DNA of 22,440 nucleotides from Acetobacter sp. UBA5411 (lineage in GTDB: Bacteria; Pseudomonadota; Alphaproteobacteria; Acetobacterales; Acetobacteraceae). The notes beneath the pieces are model-generated. The model was not told where the DNA came from. It made no database searches and saw only the letters and a list, made by a program, of their open reading frames with translations. The stretch lies in contig NZ_DHNR01000003.1 of NCBI RefSeq assembly GCF_002409645.1, positions 5,814 to 28,253 on the forward strand, read 5' to 3'. This document shows, piece by piece, positions 16,081 to 22,440 of the stretch. The translations under genes and the position numbers were made by a program. Every line of letters begins with the position of its first letter. The first letter of the stretch is position 1.

Positions 16081-17336
16081 TGACGAAAGTCGTGCGGCTT
16101 CCTCTTGAGATGCTTCCGGATTTTTCGGCTCTCCATCAGATATGGCAGGTGCTGCCTCAGGCCCGGCTGGTCGGTGGCGCTGTGCGCGACATGCTGAACG
16201 GCATTCCTGCCAGCGATTTTGATTTAGGCACCCCGGAAACGCCGCAGGAAGTGATGAAGCATCTGCGGGATGCGGGTATCGGCGCTGTTCCCACGGGGCT
16301 GTCTCATGGCACGGTCACGGCGGTGATTGACCATCGTGGCTATGAGATCACCACCCTGCGCCGCGACGATGTAACAGATGGCCGTCATGCGAATGTTTCA
16401 TGGACCCAGAACTGGGAAGAGGACGCAGCGCGACGCGATTTCACAATCAACGCCATGTCGTGCGACCGGGAAGGGCATGTTCATGATTATTTCGGTGGAC
16501 AGGAGGATCTGAAGGCCGGGCAGGTCAGATTTGTGGGCGACGCCTCAACACGCATACGGGAAGATGCCCTTCGCATCCTGCGTTTCTTCCGCTTTCAGGC
16601 GCGCTTCGGTTCAGGAATGCCGGATCAGGACACTCTGGATGCCATTACGCGCGGGGTGGAAATGATCGACCGGCTTTCGGTAGAGCGGATCTGGTCTGAA
16701 CTACGCCGCATTCTGACCGGCCCACGCGTCACTGAAACGCTGAGCCTGATGAATCAGGCCAGCGTGCTGGCCGCGTGTCTGCCTGAACTGTCCAGACAGA
16801 CAGGCGCGATCCAGCGTCTCGATGCACTCATCACCTCTGGCGGTCCAGCAGATCACGCCCTGCGACTGGCCGCATTGCTTGCAGGAGCGGATTGCGCTCT
16901 GGAAGCGGCAAAACACTGCGTCGAGCGGCTCCGTCTTTCACGCGCCGACGCGTCTCTCGTTCTGGCGTTTCTTCAGGCAGATCCTCCCACGCCTGACCGT
17001 GCGGTCACAGATGAAGATGTCGCCCGTGTGCTGGCCGAAACCCCTCGGGATGTTGCTTTGGGGCAGGTCTGGCTGGCGGAAGCGCAGCAGATTGCGACTG
17101 ATCCGACCTATCATGACGAAGCCCCTTGGAAATGCCTGCGTTCCCAACTCGAGAGCCTGCCCATGCCGGTCTTTCCTCTCGCAGGCCGTGATCTGCTGGC
17201 GAAAGGCATACCGCCCGGACCACGCTTGGGGGAGCTGCTTTCTGCAATCCGGGCATGGTGGTTGCAGACCGGCTGTCGAGCCGGACGGGAGGAGTGCCTG
17301 ACTTATCTGCACGATCTGCATGAGAGTTTTCTTTGA
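16080..17336 (+). CDS. cca: tRNA CCA-adding enzyme (class II nucleotidyltransferase)
   Basis: The enzyme adds or repairs the 3' CCA end of tRNAs using CTP and ATP without a template. At 418 residues it has the class II layout. The head domain shows LVGGAVRDMLNG and the catalytic Asp46 and Asp48 in DFDLGTPE. GRHANVSW and ARRDFTINAM (117-126) form the neck and ribose-selecting region. IREDALRILRFFRFQARFG marks the tRNA-binding part, followed by a helical body and tail. A poly(A) polymerase I is a related alternative, but the compact neck and alphaproteobacterial setting favour CCA addition. ATG 16080 overlaps the DUF1285 stop by one base, so translation is coupled. No terminator is obvious after it. 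Confidence 0.93.
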   Translation: MTKVVRLPLEMLPDFSALHQIWQVLPQARLVGGAVRDMLNGIPASDFDLGTPETPQEVMKHLRDAGIGAVPTGLSHGTVTAVIDHRGYEITTLRRDDVTDGRHANVSWTQNWEEDAARRDFTINAMSCDREGHVHDYFGGQEDLKAGQVRFVGDASTRIREDALRILRFFRFQARFGSGMPDQDTLDAITRGVEMIDRLSVERIWSELRRILTGPRVTETLSLMNQASVLAACLPELSRQTGAIQRLDALITSGGPADHALRLAALLAGADCALEAAKHCVERLRLSRADASLVLAFLQADPPTPDRAVTDEDVARVLAETPRDVALGQVWLAEAQQIATDPTYHDEAPWKCLRSQLESLPMPVFPLAGRDLLAKGIPPGPRLGELLSAIRAWWLQTGCRAGREECLTYLHDLHESFL

Positions 17337-17345
17337 ATTGATTTG

Positions 17346-17374
17346 TTGAAATGACTTCTCATCATTTTGATAAC
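17346..17374 (+). promoter_or_regulatory. Candidate promoter for the ABC exporter
   Basis: TTGAAA (17346-17351) and GATAAC (17369-17374) are 17 nt apart in an AT-rich stretch (17337-17405) unlike its surroundings. The -10 region overlaps a short inverted repeat (ATAAC-AAAA-GTTAT). The leader to the ATG at 17479 would be about 100 nt. Confidence 0.4.
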
Positions 17375-17478
17375 AAAAGTTATTTATTGCAAAAATACAT
17401 TATTAGTCCGCTCGCAGGTCATCGCCCGGAGAGACGTTCGGCTTCGTGGTTCTTTTCGTCTGCGATCCGCGTTGGTAG

Positions 17479-19278
17479 ATGACGCCAATGAATGCTCTCC
17501 CACCACGCGCCCCATTGACTGATCTCCAGAAGAAGTCCCCGCAGTCCGAGGACAGCAGAGCGCTTCTGCTTCGCCTGTGGCGTGACCAGATCAGTCAGCA
17601 TCGCGGCAGGATTCTGAGCGTTCTCGTTCTGACCATCGCCATGGCGACACTGACCGCGCTCTATCCTCTGGTGATCCAGCGCGCGCTCGACATGTTCTCC
17701 ACGCACGACGAGCGTATTCTCTATCAGGTGCCGCTGCTGATCGTGGCCATCACACTGGCGAAAGCTGCTGCCCAATACGGCCAGACACTGGCGACGCAGG
17801 GCCTCGTTTTGGTGGTCATCCGCGGCTTGCAGGGATCGATGTTCCAGCATCTGACCACTGCAGATGTGGCCCGCATCGAACAGGACGCGCCAGCCTCGCT
17901 CGCAGCCCGTTTTACCACAGATGCGATTTCGATCCGTGAAGCCATGATCCGGGCCGTCAACTCCCTCGGCGATGTGGTGACGGTCGTCGGGCTGATTGTC
18001 GCGATGATCTACATGGACTGGGAACTCAGCCTGATCGCGGCGGTCCTGTATCCGATCGCAGCTGTGCCGATCCAGAAGCTTGGCAAGAAGGTCCGTCGCG
18101 CCTCTGGCAACGTCAACGAGCAGATTGCTTCGACTGCCGCCTTCCTGACGGAAAGCTTTGCTCAGGCCCGAACGGTGCGTGTTTATCGTCTCGAAGAGCG
18201 CGAGGAAAAACGGGCGGACACGGCGTTCAACCAGCTTCACGAGGCGTTTCTAAGAATTATGCGTGGCCGCGCCCGCGTCGATCCTTTGCTGGAGGCGCTG
18301 GGCGGCTCCGCTGTGGCGGCTGTGCTGGGCTTTGCTGGATGGCGTGCAGCAATGGGGGGAGCCACGCTGGGTGATTTCTCCGGTTTTGTCGCGGCCCTGC
18401 TGCTTGCATCTCGTCCGCTGCGTGCGCTTGGCGCACTCAATGCCGCGCTGCAGGAAGGTCTGGCCGGTCTCTCCCGCATCTTCTCCCTGATCGACGAGAA
18501 ACCCGCCGTGCAGGATCATCCGCAGGCGCTCGCCCTGCCTCCGGGACAAGGGCATCTGTGTTTCGATACGGTCGCCTTTCAGTATGCCGACGGTCGCATG
18601 GGGCTGAACGATCTCTCGTTCGAGGCACAGCCGGGCATGACCGTGGCGCTTGTCGGACCATCCGGGGCAGGCAAATCGACGGCGCTGTCTCTCATTCCTC
18701 GACTGCATGACGTGACGCGGGGCGCGATAACGCTCGATGGTGTCGATCTGCGTGATGTTGGTCTGGAGCATCTGCGCAACGCGATTGCCTATGTCAGCCA
18801 GGACCCGCTGCTTTTTGACGTGTCTGTGCGGGAGAACATCCTGATGGGGCGTCCCGGCGCAACGGAGGCCGAGGTGCGGGAAGCCGCCCGTCTTGCCGCC
18901 GCCGAGCCCTTCATCACGGCGTTGCCCAACGGCTTTGACACGATTGTCGGCCCCGGAGGGGGAAGGCTGTCCGGCGGCCAGCGGCAGCGTATTGCTCTGG
19001 CGCGTGCCCTCCTACGTGATCCACGTTTGCTGCTGCTCGATGAGGCCACAAGCGCCCTCGATAGCGAGAACGAGGCTCTGGTGCAGGAAGCGTTGGGAGA
19101 GCTTCGTGCCGGACGCACGACCATCATCGTGGCGCATCGTCTTTCCACGGTCCGTTCGGCGGATATGGTGGTGGTTATGGCAGACGGCCGCGCCGTGGAG
19201 CAGGGAACTCATGCGGAACTGATCGCGCTGGACGGCCTGTATGCCCGACTGGTGCGCAGTCAGGGGCTGGAAGAGTAA
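17479..19278 (+). CDS. MsbA-type ABC exporter (fused permease and ATPase)
   Basis: This 599-residue half-transporter would act as a homodimer in the inner membrane, exporting a lipid or other amphipath using ATP. The membrane domain (about 40-330) has six predicted helices, e.g. 45-66, 83-102, 162-180 and 182-198. The ATPase has Walker A GPSGAGKST (393-401), Q-loop YVSQDPLLFD, signature LSGGQ (497-501), Walker B LLLLDE (Asp521/Glu522), D-loop SALD and His553 in the switch. All catalytic parts are present, so it should be active. The N-terminus (first 35 residues) is not conserved, and ATG 17488 is a possible start; neither ATG has a good ribosome site. Exporters of the lipid A flippase, multidrug and Fe-S-related kinds look alike, so msbA is not assigned. 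Confidence 0.93.
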   Translation: MTPMNALPPRAPLTDLQKKSPQSEDSRALLLRLWRDQISQHRGRILSVLVLTIAMATLTALYPLVIQRALDMFSTHDERILYQVPLLIVAITLAKAAAQYGQTLATQGLVLVVIRGLQGSMFQHLTTADVARIEQDAPASLAARFTTDAISIREAMIRAVNSLGDVVTVVGLIVAMIYMDWELSLIAAVLYPIAAVPIQKLGKKVRRASGNVNEQIASTAAFLTESFAQARTVRVYRLEEREEKRADTAFNQLHEAFLRIMRGRARVDPLLEALGGSAVAAVLGFAGWRAAMGGATLGDFSGFVAALLLASRPLRALGALNAALQEGLAGLSRIFSLIDEKPAVQDHPQALALPPGQGHLCFDTVAFQYADGRMGLNDLSFEAQPGMTVALVGPSGAGKSTALSLIPRLHDVTRGAITLDGVDLRDVGLEHLRNAIAYVSQDPLLFDVSVRENILMGRPGATEAEVREAARLAAAEPFITALPNGFDTIVGPGGGRLSGGQRQRIALARALLRDPRLLLLDEATSALDSENEALVQEALGELRAGRTTIIVAHRLSTVRSADMVVVMADGRAVEQGTHAELIALDGLYARLVRSQGLEE

Positions 19279-19441
19279 GGGGCGATTGCTGCCGATAAGG
19301 CTGGATTGTTTTCGTCCATTCCCTGCCTAACGCTTTTTCCGGCAAAAGGAAGTCGTTTTCAGATAAACCTGGAATGAAGATACGCGCTATAAGCAGTCAG
19401 TTACGGACCGCTGAACGGTATATCTTTCAGGGATTCTTGTC
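19279..19441 (+). other. Intergenic region before the zinc-finger gene
   Basis: No gene and no convincing terminator for the ABC exporter are visible. TATAAG at 19388-19393 could be a -10 box for the downstream gene, but no -35 box stands at the right distance. Confidence 0.3.
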
Positions 19442-19705
19442 ATGGCGACAGGCTGGGCTCCGGAAGGAGCAGTGCAGGAACAGATCGACGACACCATCGC
19501 CGATGCAGTCAAACAGGCCCGCTCCGGCATCCCGTCCGGAGAGAGTGCTCTTGAATGTTGTGAGTGCGGAGAGCCGATCCCGGAAGCCAGACGCAAGGCG
19601 CTGGCGGGAGTGAAGTTCTGCATCGACTGCCAGTCAGAGCGAGACAACCAGCGTGTGTTCAGCAGCATCAACCGTCGTGGCAGCAAGGACAGTCAGTTGC
19701 GATAG
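19442..19705 (+). CDS. YbiI-like DksA/TraR C4 zinc-finger protein
   Basis: This 87-residue protein matches the small DksA/TraR relatives such as E. coli YbiI in length and pattern. It opens MATGWAPEGAVQEQI and has Cys39-x2-Cys42 and Cys60-x2-Cys63 as zinc ligands in ECGEPIPEARRKALAGVKFC. The C-terminus RRGSKDSQLR is the same as I recall for YbiI. The family may bind RNA polymerase near its secondary channel, but these short forms lack the long coiled coil that carries the acidic tip in DksA, so a true transcription role is unproven. A good ribosome site AGGGA (19429-19433) is 8 nt before the ATG. It is convergent with prmA. Confidence 0.92.
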   Translation: MATGWAPEGAVQEQIDDTIADAVKQARSGIPSGESALECCECGEPIPEARRKALAGVKFCIDCQSERDNQRVFSSINRRGSKDSQLR

Positions 19706-19734
19706 CAGAACGTTGTTATCACTCTGGGCGACCG

Positions 19735-19764
19735 GGAAGCGACGCATCCGCTTCCGCTGTCTTT
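19735..19764 (+). terminator. Probable terminator between the zinc-finger gene and prmA
   Basis: GGAAGCG (19735-19741) and CGCTTCC (19749-19755) form a perfect 7-bp stem with a 7-nt loop, followed by GCTGTCTTT. The T-tract is weak. It lies between convergent genes but the T-richness favours the plus direction. Confidence 0.5.
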
Positions 19765-20689
19765 AGTGCCTGTTTGTCGTGTTCACCGTCTTAAACGGCT
19801 TGCGCAGGATCAGCGTTCCCCAGTCACCTTCCCGCAGATGCCGTTCCAGCACCAGTCCGCAACGCTGGTGCGCGGCCAGCACCATGCGAACCTGCGTGTT
19901 CAGTAGCCCAGCCAGAATGACCGTGCCACCCGGCGCAAGATGACGGCTCAGATCCTTGGCCATCATGCAAAGCGGACGGGCAAGGATGTTGGCGAAAACC
20001 AGATCATAAGGCGCACGACGGCGGATTTCAGGCGTGGACCAGCCATTGCCGAGCCGTGCTTCAATCAGACGTGACAGGCCGTTACGAGCCGCATTCTCCT
20101 GAGTGATCCGGACAGACCACGGATCAATGTCGGTGGCCAGAACGGGTCGGTGCAGCAGGGCCGCAGCACCCATGGCGAGAATGCCCGAACCACAGCCAAG
20201 ATCGAGAATATTCCGGGGTTTGCGGTGCGCCACCAGTTCAAGCGCCCGCAGGCATCCCCGCGTCGAGCCATGTTCCCCGGACCCGAACGCCATACCCGCA
20301 TCCAGCGTAATGGTGATGCGGTTGCTGTCGGGAGCCTCATCCAGATGCGAACCCCGAACGATAAAGCGTTTGCCGACTTCCTGTGCCGGAAACGATTCAT
20401 AGGTGCGGGCGAGCCAGCCTTCCGTCTCGGTATTGGTGCGCTCCAGATCAGCGTTGATGCCTGTGGTCAGAGCAGCCAGAGCCAAAGCGGCCGCCAACTC
20501 ATCTTCCGCATGACCCGTGTCTTTCACCCCTTCGACACGCCAGAGCTTTTCTTCCTCGTCGAACTCGAAAATGCCGACCGTCGCGCACACCGTGCTGATG
20601 GCGTTCTCGTAAGCTTCAACGGCAATTTCCGGAACAGTGACGGAAATCGTTTCAAGTTCTGTCGCATGTCTGCGGCGGATGGCGGTCAT
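19763..20689 (-). CDS. prmA: Ribosomal protein L11 methyltransferase
   Basis: PrmA trimethylates several amino groups of ribosomal protein L11 using S-adenosylmethionine. From ATG 20689 the protein has 308 residues, normal for the family. The N-terminal substrate domain holds the usual VTVPEIAVEAYENAIS stretch. DAGMAFGSGEHGSTR (130-144) is the PrmA GxAFGTGxHxTT motif. The SAM site is NILDLGCGSGILAMGA (160-175), and FANILARPL (232-240) is the catalytic NILA-type loop. The frame runs open for 73 more codons upstream (to 20908), into the neighbouring gene, but that part is not PrmA-like. GGAG 6 nt before ATG 20689 supports the chosen start. Confidence 0.95.
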   Translation of the reverse strand: MTAIRRRHATELETISVTVPEIAVEAYENAISTVCATVGIFEFDEEEKLWRVEGVKDTGHAEDELAAALALAALTTGINADLERTNTETEGWLARTYESFPAQEVGKRFIVRGSHLDEAPDSNRITITLDAGMAFGSGEHGSTRGCLRALELVAHRKPRNILDLGCGSGILAMGAAALLHRPVLATDIDPWSVRITQENAARNGLSRLIEARLGNGWSTPEIRRRAPYDLVFANILARPLCMMAKDLSRHLAPGGTVILAGLLNTQVRMVLAAHQRCGLVLERHLREGDWGTLILRKPFKTVNTTNRH

Positions 20690-20695
20690 TCGGGG

Positions 20696-20699
20696 CTCC
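20696..20699 (-). promoter_or_regulatory. Ribosome binding site that sets the prmA start
   Basis: GGAG on the minus strand lies 6 nt before ATG 20689, favouring this start over the long upstream extension. Confidence 0.6.
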
Positions 20700-20711
20700 G
20701 GGTGGCACACG

Positions 20712-20727
20712 CGGGAGCAGTCTCCCG
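20712..20727 (-). promoter_or_regulatory. Hairpin in the prmA leader
   Basis: CGGGAG and CTCCCG form a perfect 6-bp stem with an ACTG tetraloop, ending about 22 nt before the prmA ATG. No T-tract follows, so it is not a standard terminator. It may affect translation or stability. Confidence 0.35.
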
Positions 20728-20861
20728 TTCGGAAAGGCTGGTGTTTATCAGGATCGTAGGGAAAAGCGCCAGAGTGTCGATATATGGCAATGTGTTTAGA
20801 TCGGTTTGAGCGGCATATAACCGCCAAAGAAACATTGGAAATATATGATGCGCAATAGTCT

Positions 20862-21590
20862 CTATAAATTAAGATTCTTAAAAGGCGTAAAACCAATCGC
20901 TCGTGCATCCGTGTTTTGATTGGTTAAATTTAGTTCTTTGCACAGTTTGGCGTATATGTGTGGTGGAAATCCTCCATTGAAGTTCCATTGGTTTCTATTT
21001 CCTTCCATCCGCACAACGCCGGATATATTCTTGTATTTTTTACCAAGATTGTATTTTGTAATATAATATGAGGCTTCTTTGCTGGTACGCAAACCAAGAG
21101 GTCGTAATTCTGCAACGAGTTGCCTGAATTCACGTTCTTCTAATGCTTTCTGTGCTGTTACTGAAAATGTTTTTGCATTCAAGAGTGCTTCACGTTCATT
21201 TATCAGCCTCAGTGTGCATTTGTTTCCCAATAAGGTTAATGTTACTTCTTCGAGCCATGACGGTTTAGTTAATGAAATATTTCCCCAAAAAGTCTCAAGT
21301 GACTTGGTAAAGATGGTGATACTATTGTTTGCTCTGTATCGTACTTGATTTGTATTAATTATATTTATAATTTTTTCTCTATTATTTGTAATTTTTGTTT
21401 CATACCAAAGATAAAGGTATTCAGTATTACCTTCTTGAATAAGTTGTTCTGCTATTTTTAAGTTTGTTTTCTTTATGGTTTCTATATGAAAAAATATGTC
21501 ATTTTTACTTTTTTCTGGAAATACATTTTCAACAAATCCAAAGCCCTTATTTTTAATATAATGTTTTATTTTTCCGTAGTATATTCCCAT
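20862..21590 (-). CDS. Cold-shock-domain fusion protein, AT-rich, probably acquired
   Basis: I do not recognise this 242-residue protein as a whole. The N-terminus (about 1-70) looks like a cold-shock domain: GKIKHYIKNKGFGFV holds the RNP1-like KGFGFV, and NDIFFHIETI holds an RNP2-like DIFFH, so single-stranded nucleic acid binding is likely. A middle region (about 75-140) is unclear. The C-terminal part (about 145-242, with ELRPLGLRTSKEASYYI, ISGVVRMEG and FNGGFPPHIYAKLCKEL) looks like a separate folded domain of unknown type. There is no signal or membrane segment. The start ATG has AGGA (21600-21603) 9 nt upstream. Base use is very unlike the neighbours: 17-27% G+C in counted blocks of the N-terminal half and about 37-42% in the C-terminal half, against 58% in prmA. 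Lateral transfer is the natural explanation. Confidence 0.75.
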   Translation of the reverse strand: MGIYYGKIKHYIKNKGFGFVENVFPEKSKNDIFFHIETIKKTNLKIAEQLIQEGNTEYLYLWYETKITNNREKIINIINTNQVRYRANNSITIFTKSLETFWGNISLTKPSWLEEVTLTLLGNKCTLRLINEREALLNAKTFSVTAQKALEEREFRQLVAELRPLGLRTSKEASYYITKYNLGKKYKNISGVVRMEGNRNQWNFNGGFPPHIYAKLCKELNLTNQNTDARAIGFTPFKNLNL

Positions 21591-21762
21591 TTTTTTGTTT
21601 CCTGTGGTGGCAGGGTTGATTTTTTCATTTAAAGAACAGATTTCCGCAATTGAGTATTGTAGATCAAGTAAACTTTATGGGGTGCTGAGCTTTTGTTTCG
21701 AAACAGCCTTTGCTACTATTGGTTTTTTAATGTCAGTGTGTAGAGAAAATTAGAAAATAATT
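21591..21762. other. AT-rich flank of the acquired gene
   Basis: This 170-base stretch is AT-rich like the neighbouring gene and holds no supported gene. It should carry the promoter of the cold-shock-fusion gene on the minus strand, but I could not pick a clear pair of boxes. A perfect 12-bp palindrome, TGTTTCGAAACA, sits at 21694-21705. The right edge coincides with the gatB terminator. Confidence 0.45.
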
Positions 21763-21796
21763 TTGTCCGGCCAGACAATGAAATCTGGCCGGACAA
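21751..21796 (-). terminator. Terminator after gatB
   Basis: TTGTCCGGCCAGA (21763-21775) and TCTGGCCGGACAA (21784-21796) form a perfect 13-bp stem with an 8-nt loop, 5 nt after the gatB stop. On the minus strand AATTATTTTC follows, an interrupted T-tract. The stem is strong enough to be an effective terminator. Confidence 0.85.
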
Positions 21797-21801
21797 GAAC
21801 T

Positions 21802-22440
21802 TTAGCCGTCGAGTTTCTTGCGCAGGATGTCATTAACGATGGCAGGGTTAGCCTTGCCGCCCGTCGCCTTCATCACCTGTCCGACGAAGAAGCCGAACAG
21901 CTTGTCCTTGCCGCCCTTATACTGTTCCACCTTGTCGGCATTCTTGCTGATGATCTCATCAGCTGTCGCTTCGATGGCGCCCGTGTCCGTGACCTGACGC
22001 AGACCCTTGCGGTCCACAATAGCCAGTGGAGCATCACCGGTCTCGAACATGTCTTCGAGCACTTCCTTGGCGATCTTGCCGTTGATCGTGCCGTCAGCAA
22101 TCAGGTCGAGCATCGCGCCCAGATTAGCTGCGCTGACCGGGCTTTCCTCGATCGACTTGCCCGTACGGTTGAGGGCCGCGAAGAAGTCACCGGTGACCCA
22201 TGCGGCAGCCGATTTGCCGTCACGTCCCTTGGCGACACTTTCATAGAAGTCCGCCGTTGCCTGCTCGGCCACCAGAACGCCGGCATCGTAAGCGGTGATC
22301 CCGTAATCCTGCTGGAAACGGGCGCGCTTTTCGTCCGGCAGTTCCGGCAGCGTCTGCTTGATCTGGTCCACCCAGTTCTGCTCGATCACTAGTGGCAGAA
22401 GATCAGGGTCGGGGAAGTAGCGGTAATCGTGCGCGTCTTC
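21802..22440 (-). CDS. gatB: Asp-tRNA(Asn)/Glu-tRNA(Gln) amidotransferase subunit B, 3' part
   Basis: GatB is the tRNA-binding subunit of the GatCAB complex, which converts Glu-tRNA(Gln) and Asp-tRNA(Asn) to the amidated forms in the cytoplasm. Only the last 212 residues are in the window; the 5' part lies beyond the right edge. The first visible residues EDAHDYRYFPDPDLLPL are the conserved GatB catalytic-domain motif. The rest is the helical linker (WVDQIKQTLPELP onward) and the C-terminal YqeY-like tail domain (KLFGFFVGQVMKATGGKANP and the final DILRKKLDG), which bind the tRNA elbow. The gene ends in a strong terminator hairpin. gatA and gatC would be expected upstream (to the right) if the usual order holds. 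Confidence 0.96.
   Translation of the reverse strand, partial: EDAHDYRYFPDPDLLPLVIEQNWVDQIKQTLPELPDEKRARFQQDYGITAYDAGVLVAEQATADFYESVAKGRDGKSAAAWVTGDFFAALNRTGKSIEESPVSAANLGAMLDLIADGTINGKIAKEVLEDMFETGDAPLAIVDRKGLRQVTDTGAIEATADEIISKNADKVEQYKGGKDKLFGFFVGQVMKATGGKANPAIVNDILRKKLDG

Noticed and set aside
17419..18240. 273-codon minus-strand frame opposite the ABC exporter
   Set aside because: It is a shadow of the exporter, His/Arg/Asp-rich, with no motif.
20690..20908. 73-codon N-terminal extension of prmA reaching into the next gene
   Set aside because: It is not PrmA-like, overlaps the AT-rich gene, and ATG 20689 has a good ribosome site.

Overview
The window looks like a chromosomal segment of an acetic acid bacterium or close relative (Alphaproteobacteria, Rhodospirillales/Acetobacteraceae). 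This is inferred from protein character, a G+C content near 58% where I counted it by eye, and alphaproteobacterial gene neighbourhoods such as the FYDLN-acid protein, the DUF1285-cca pair, and MoxR-DUF58-DUF4159. Nothing was searched. Most genes are ordinary core genes. The accessory signals are one very AT-rich gene at 20862-21590 and a decayed-looking gap at 7739-8243.

Layout. 1-247 (-): start of a FYDLN-acid zinc-ribbon protein that runs off the left edge. 491-1681 (+): a lipoprotein lytic transglycosylase with a C-terminal SPOR domain. 1797-5508 (+): truB, rpsO and pnp, with a strong intrinsic terminator between rpsO and pnp, so pnp probably has its own promoter. A 26-bp tandem duplication sits on the end of rpsO. 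5645-7738 (+): a nitronate-monooxygenase-like flavoprotein and a LolA-type lipoprotein carrier. 7739-8243: no intact gene, but inverted repeats, one good promoter-like sequence and an unrecognised reading-frame remnant.

15362 down to 8281 (-): a tightly packed four-gene operon encoding a MoxR AAA+ ATPase, a DUF58 protein with a VWA-like metal site, a large BatA/DUF4159 membrane protein, and a second large membrane protein with a VWA-like N-terminus and a glutamine-amidotransferase-like fold. Genes overlap by 4 bp or sit 7 nt apart, and the operon ends at a terminator. Together they look like a membrane-associated chaperone/metal-insertion type machine whose substrate is unknown. Divergent from it are a DUF1285 gene and cca (tRNA CCA-adding enzyme), which overlap by one base.

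17479-19278 (+): an MsbA-type ABC exporter. 19442-19705 (+): a YbiI-like small DksA/TraR zinc-finger protein. 20689-19763 (-): prmA. 21590-20862 (-): an AT-rich gene with an N-terminal cold-shock domain and an unrecognised C-terminal domain, very likely acquired horizontally. 22440-21802 (-): the 3' part of gatB, ended by a near-perfect terminator hairpin.

Best candidates for something undescribed are the cold-shock-fusion gene and its AT-rich flank, the MoxR operon (family known, function not), and the palindrome-promoter-remnant block around 7861-8075.
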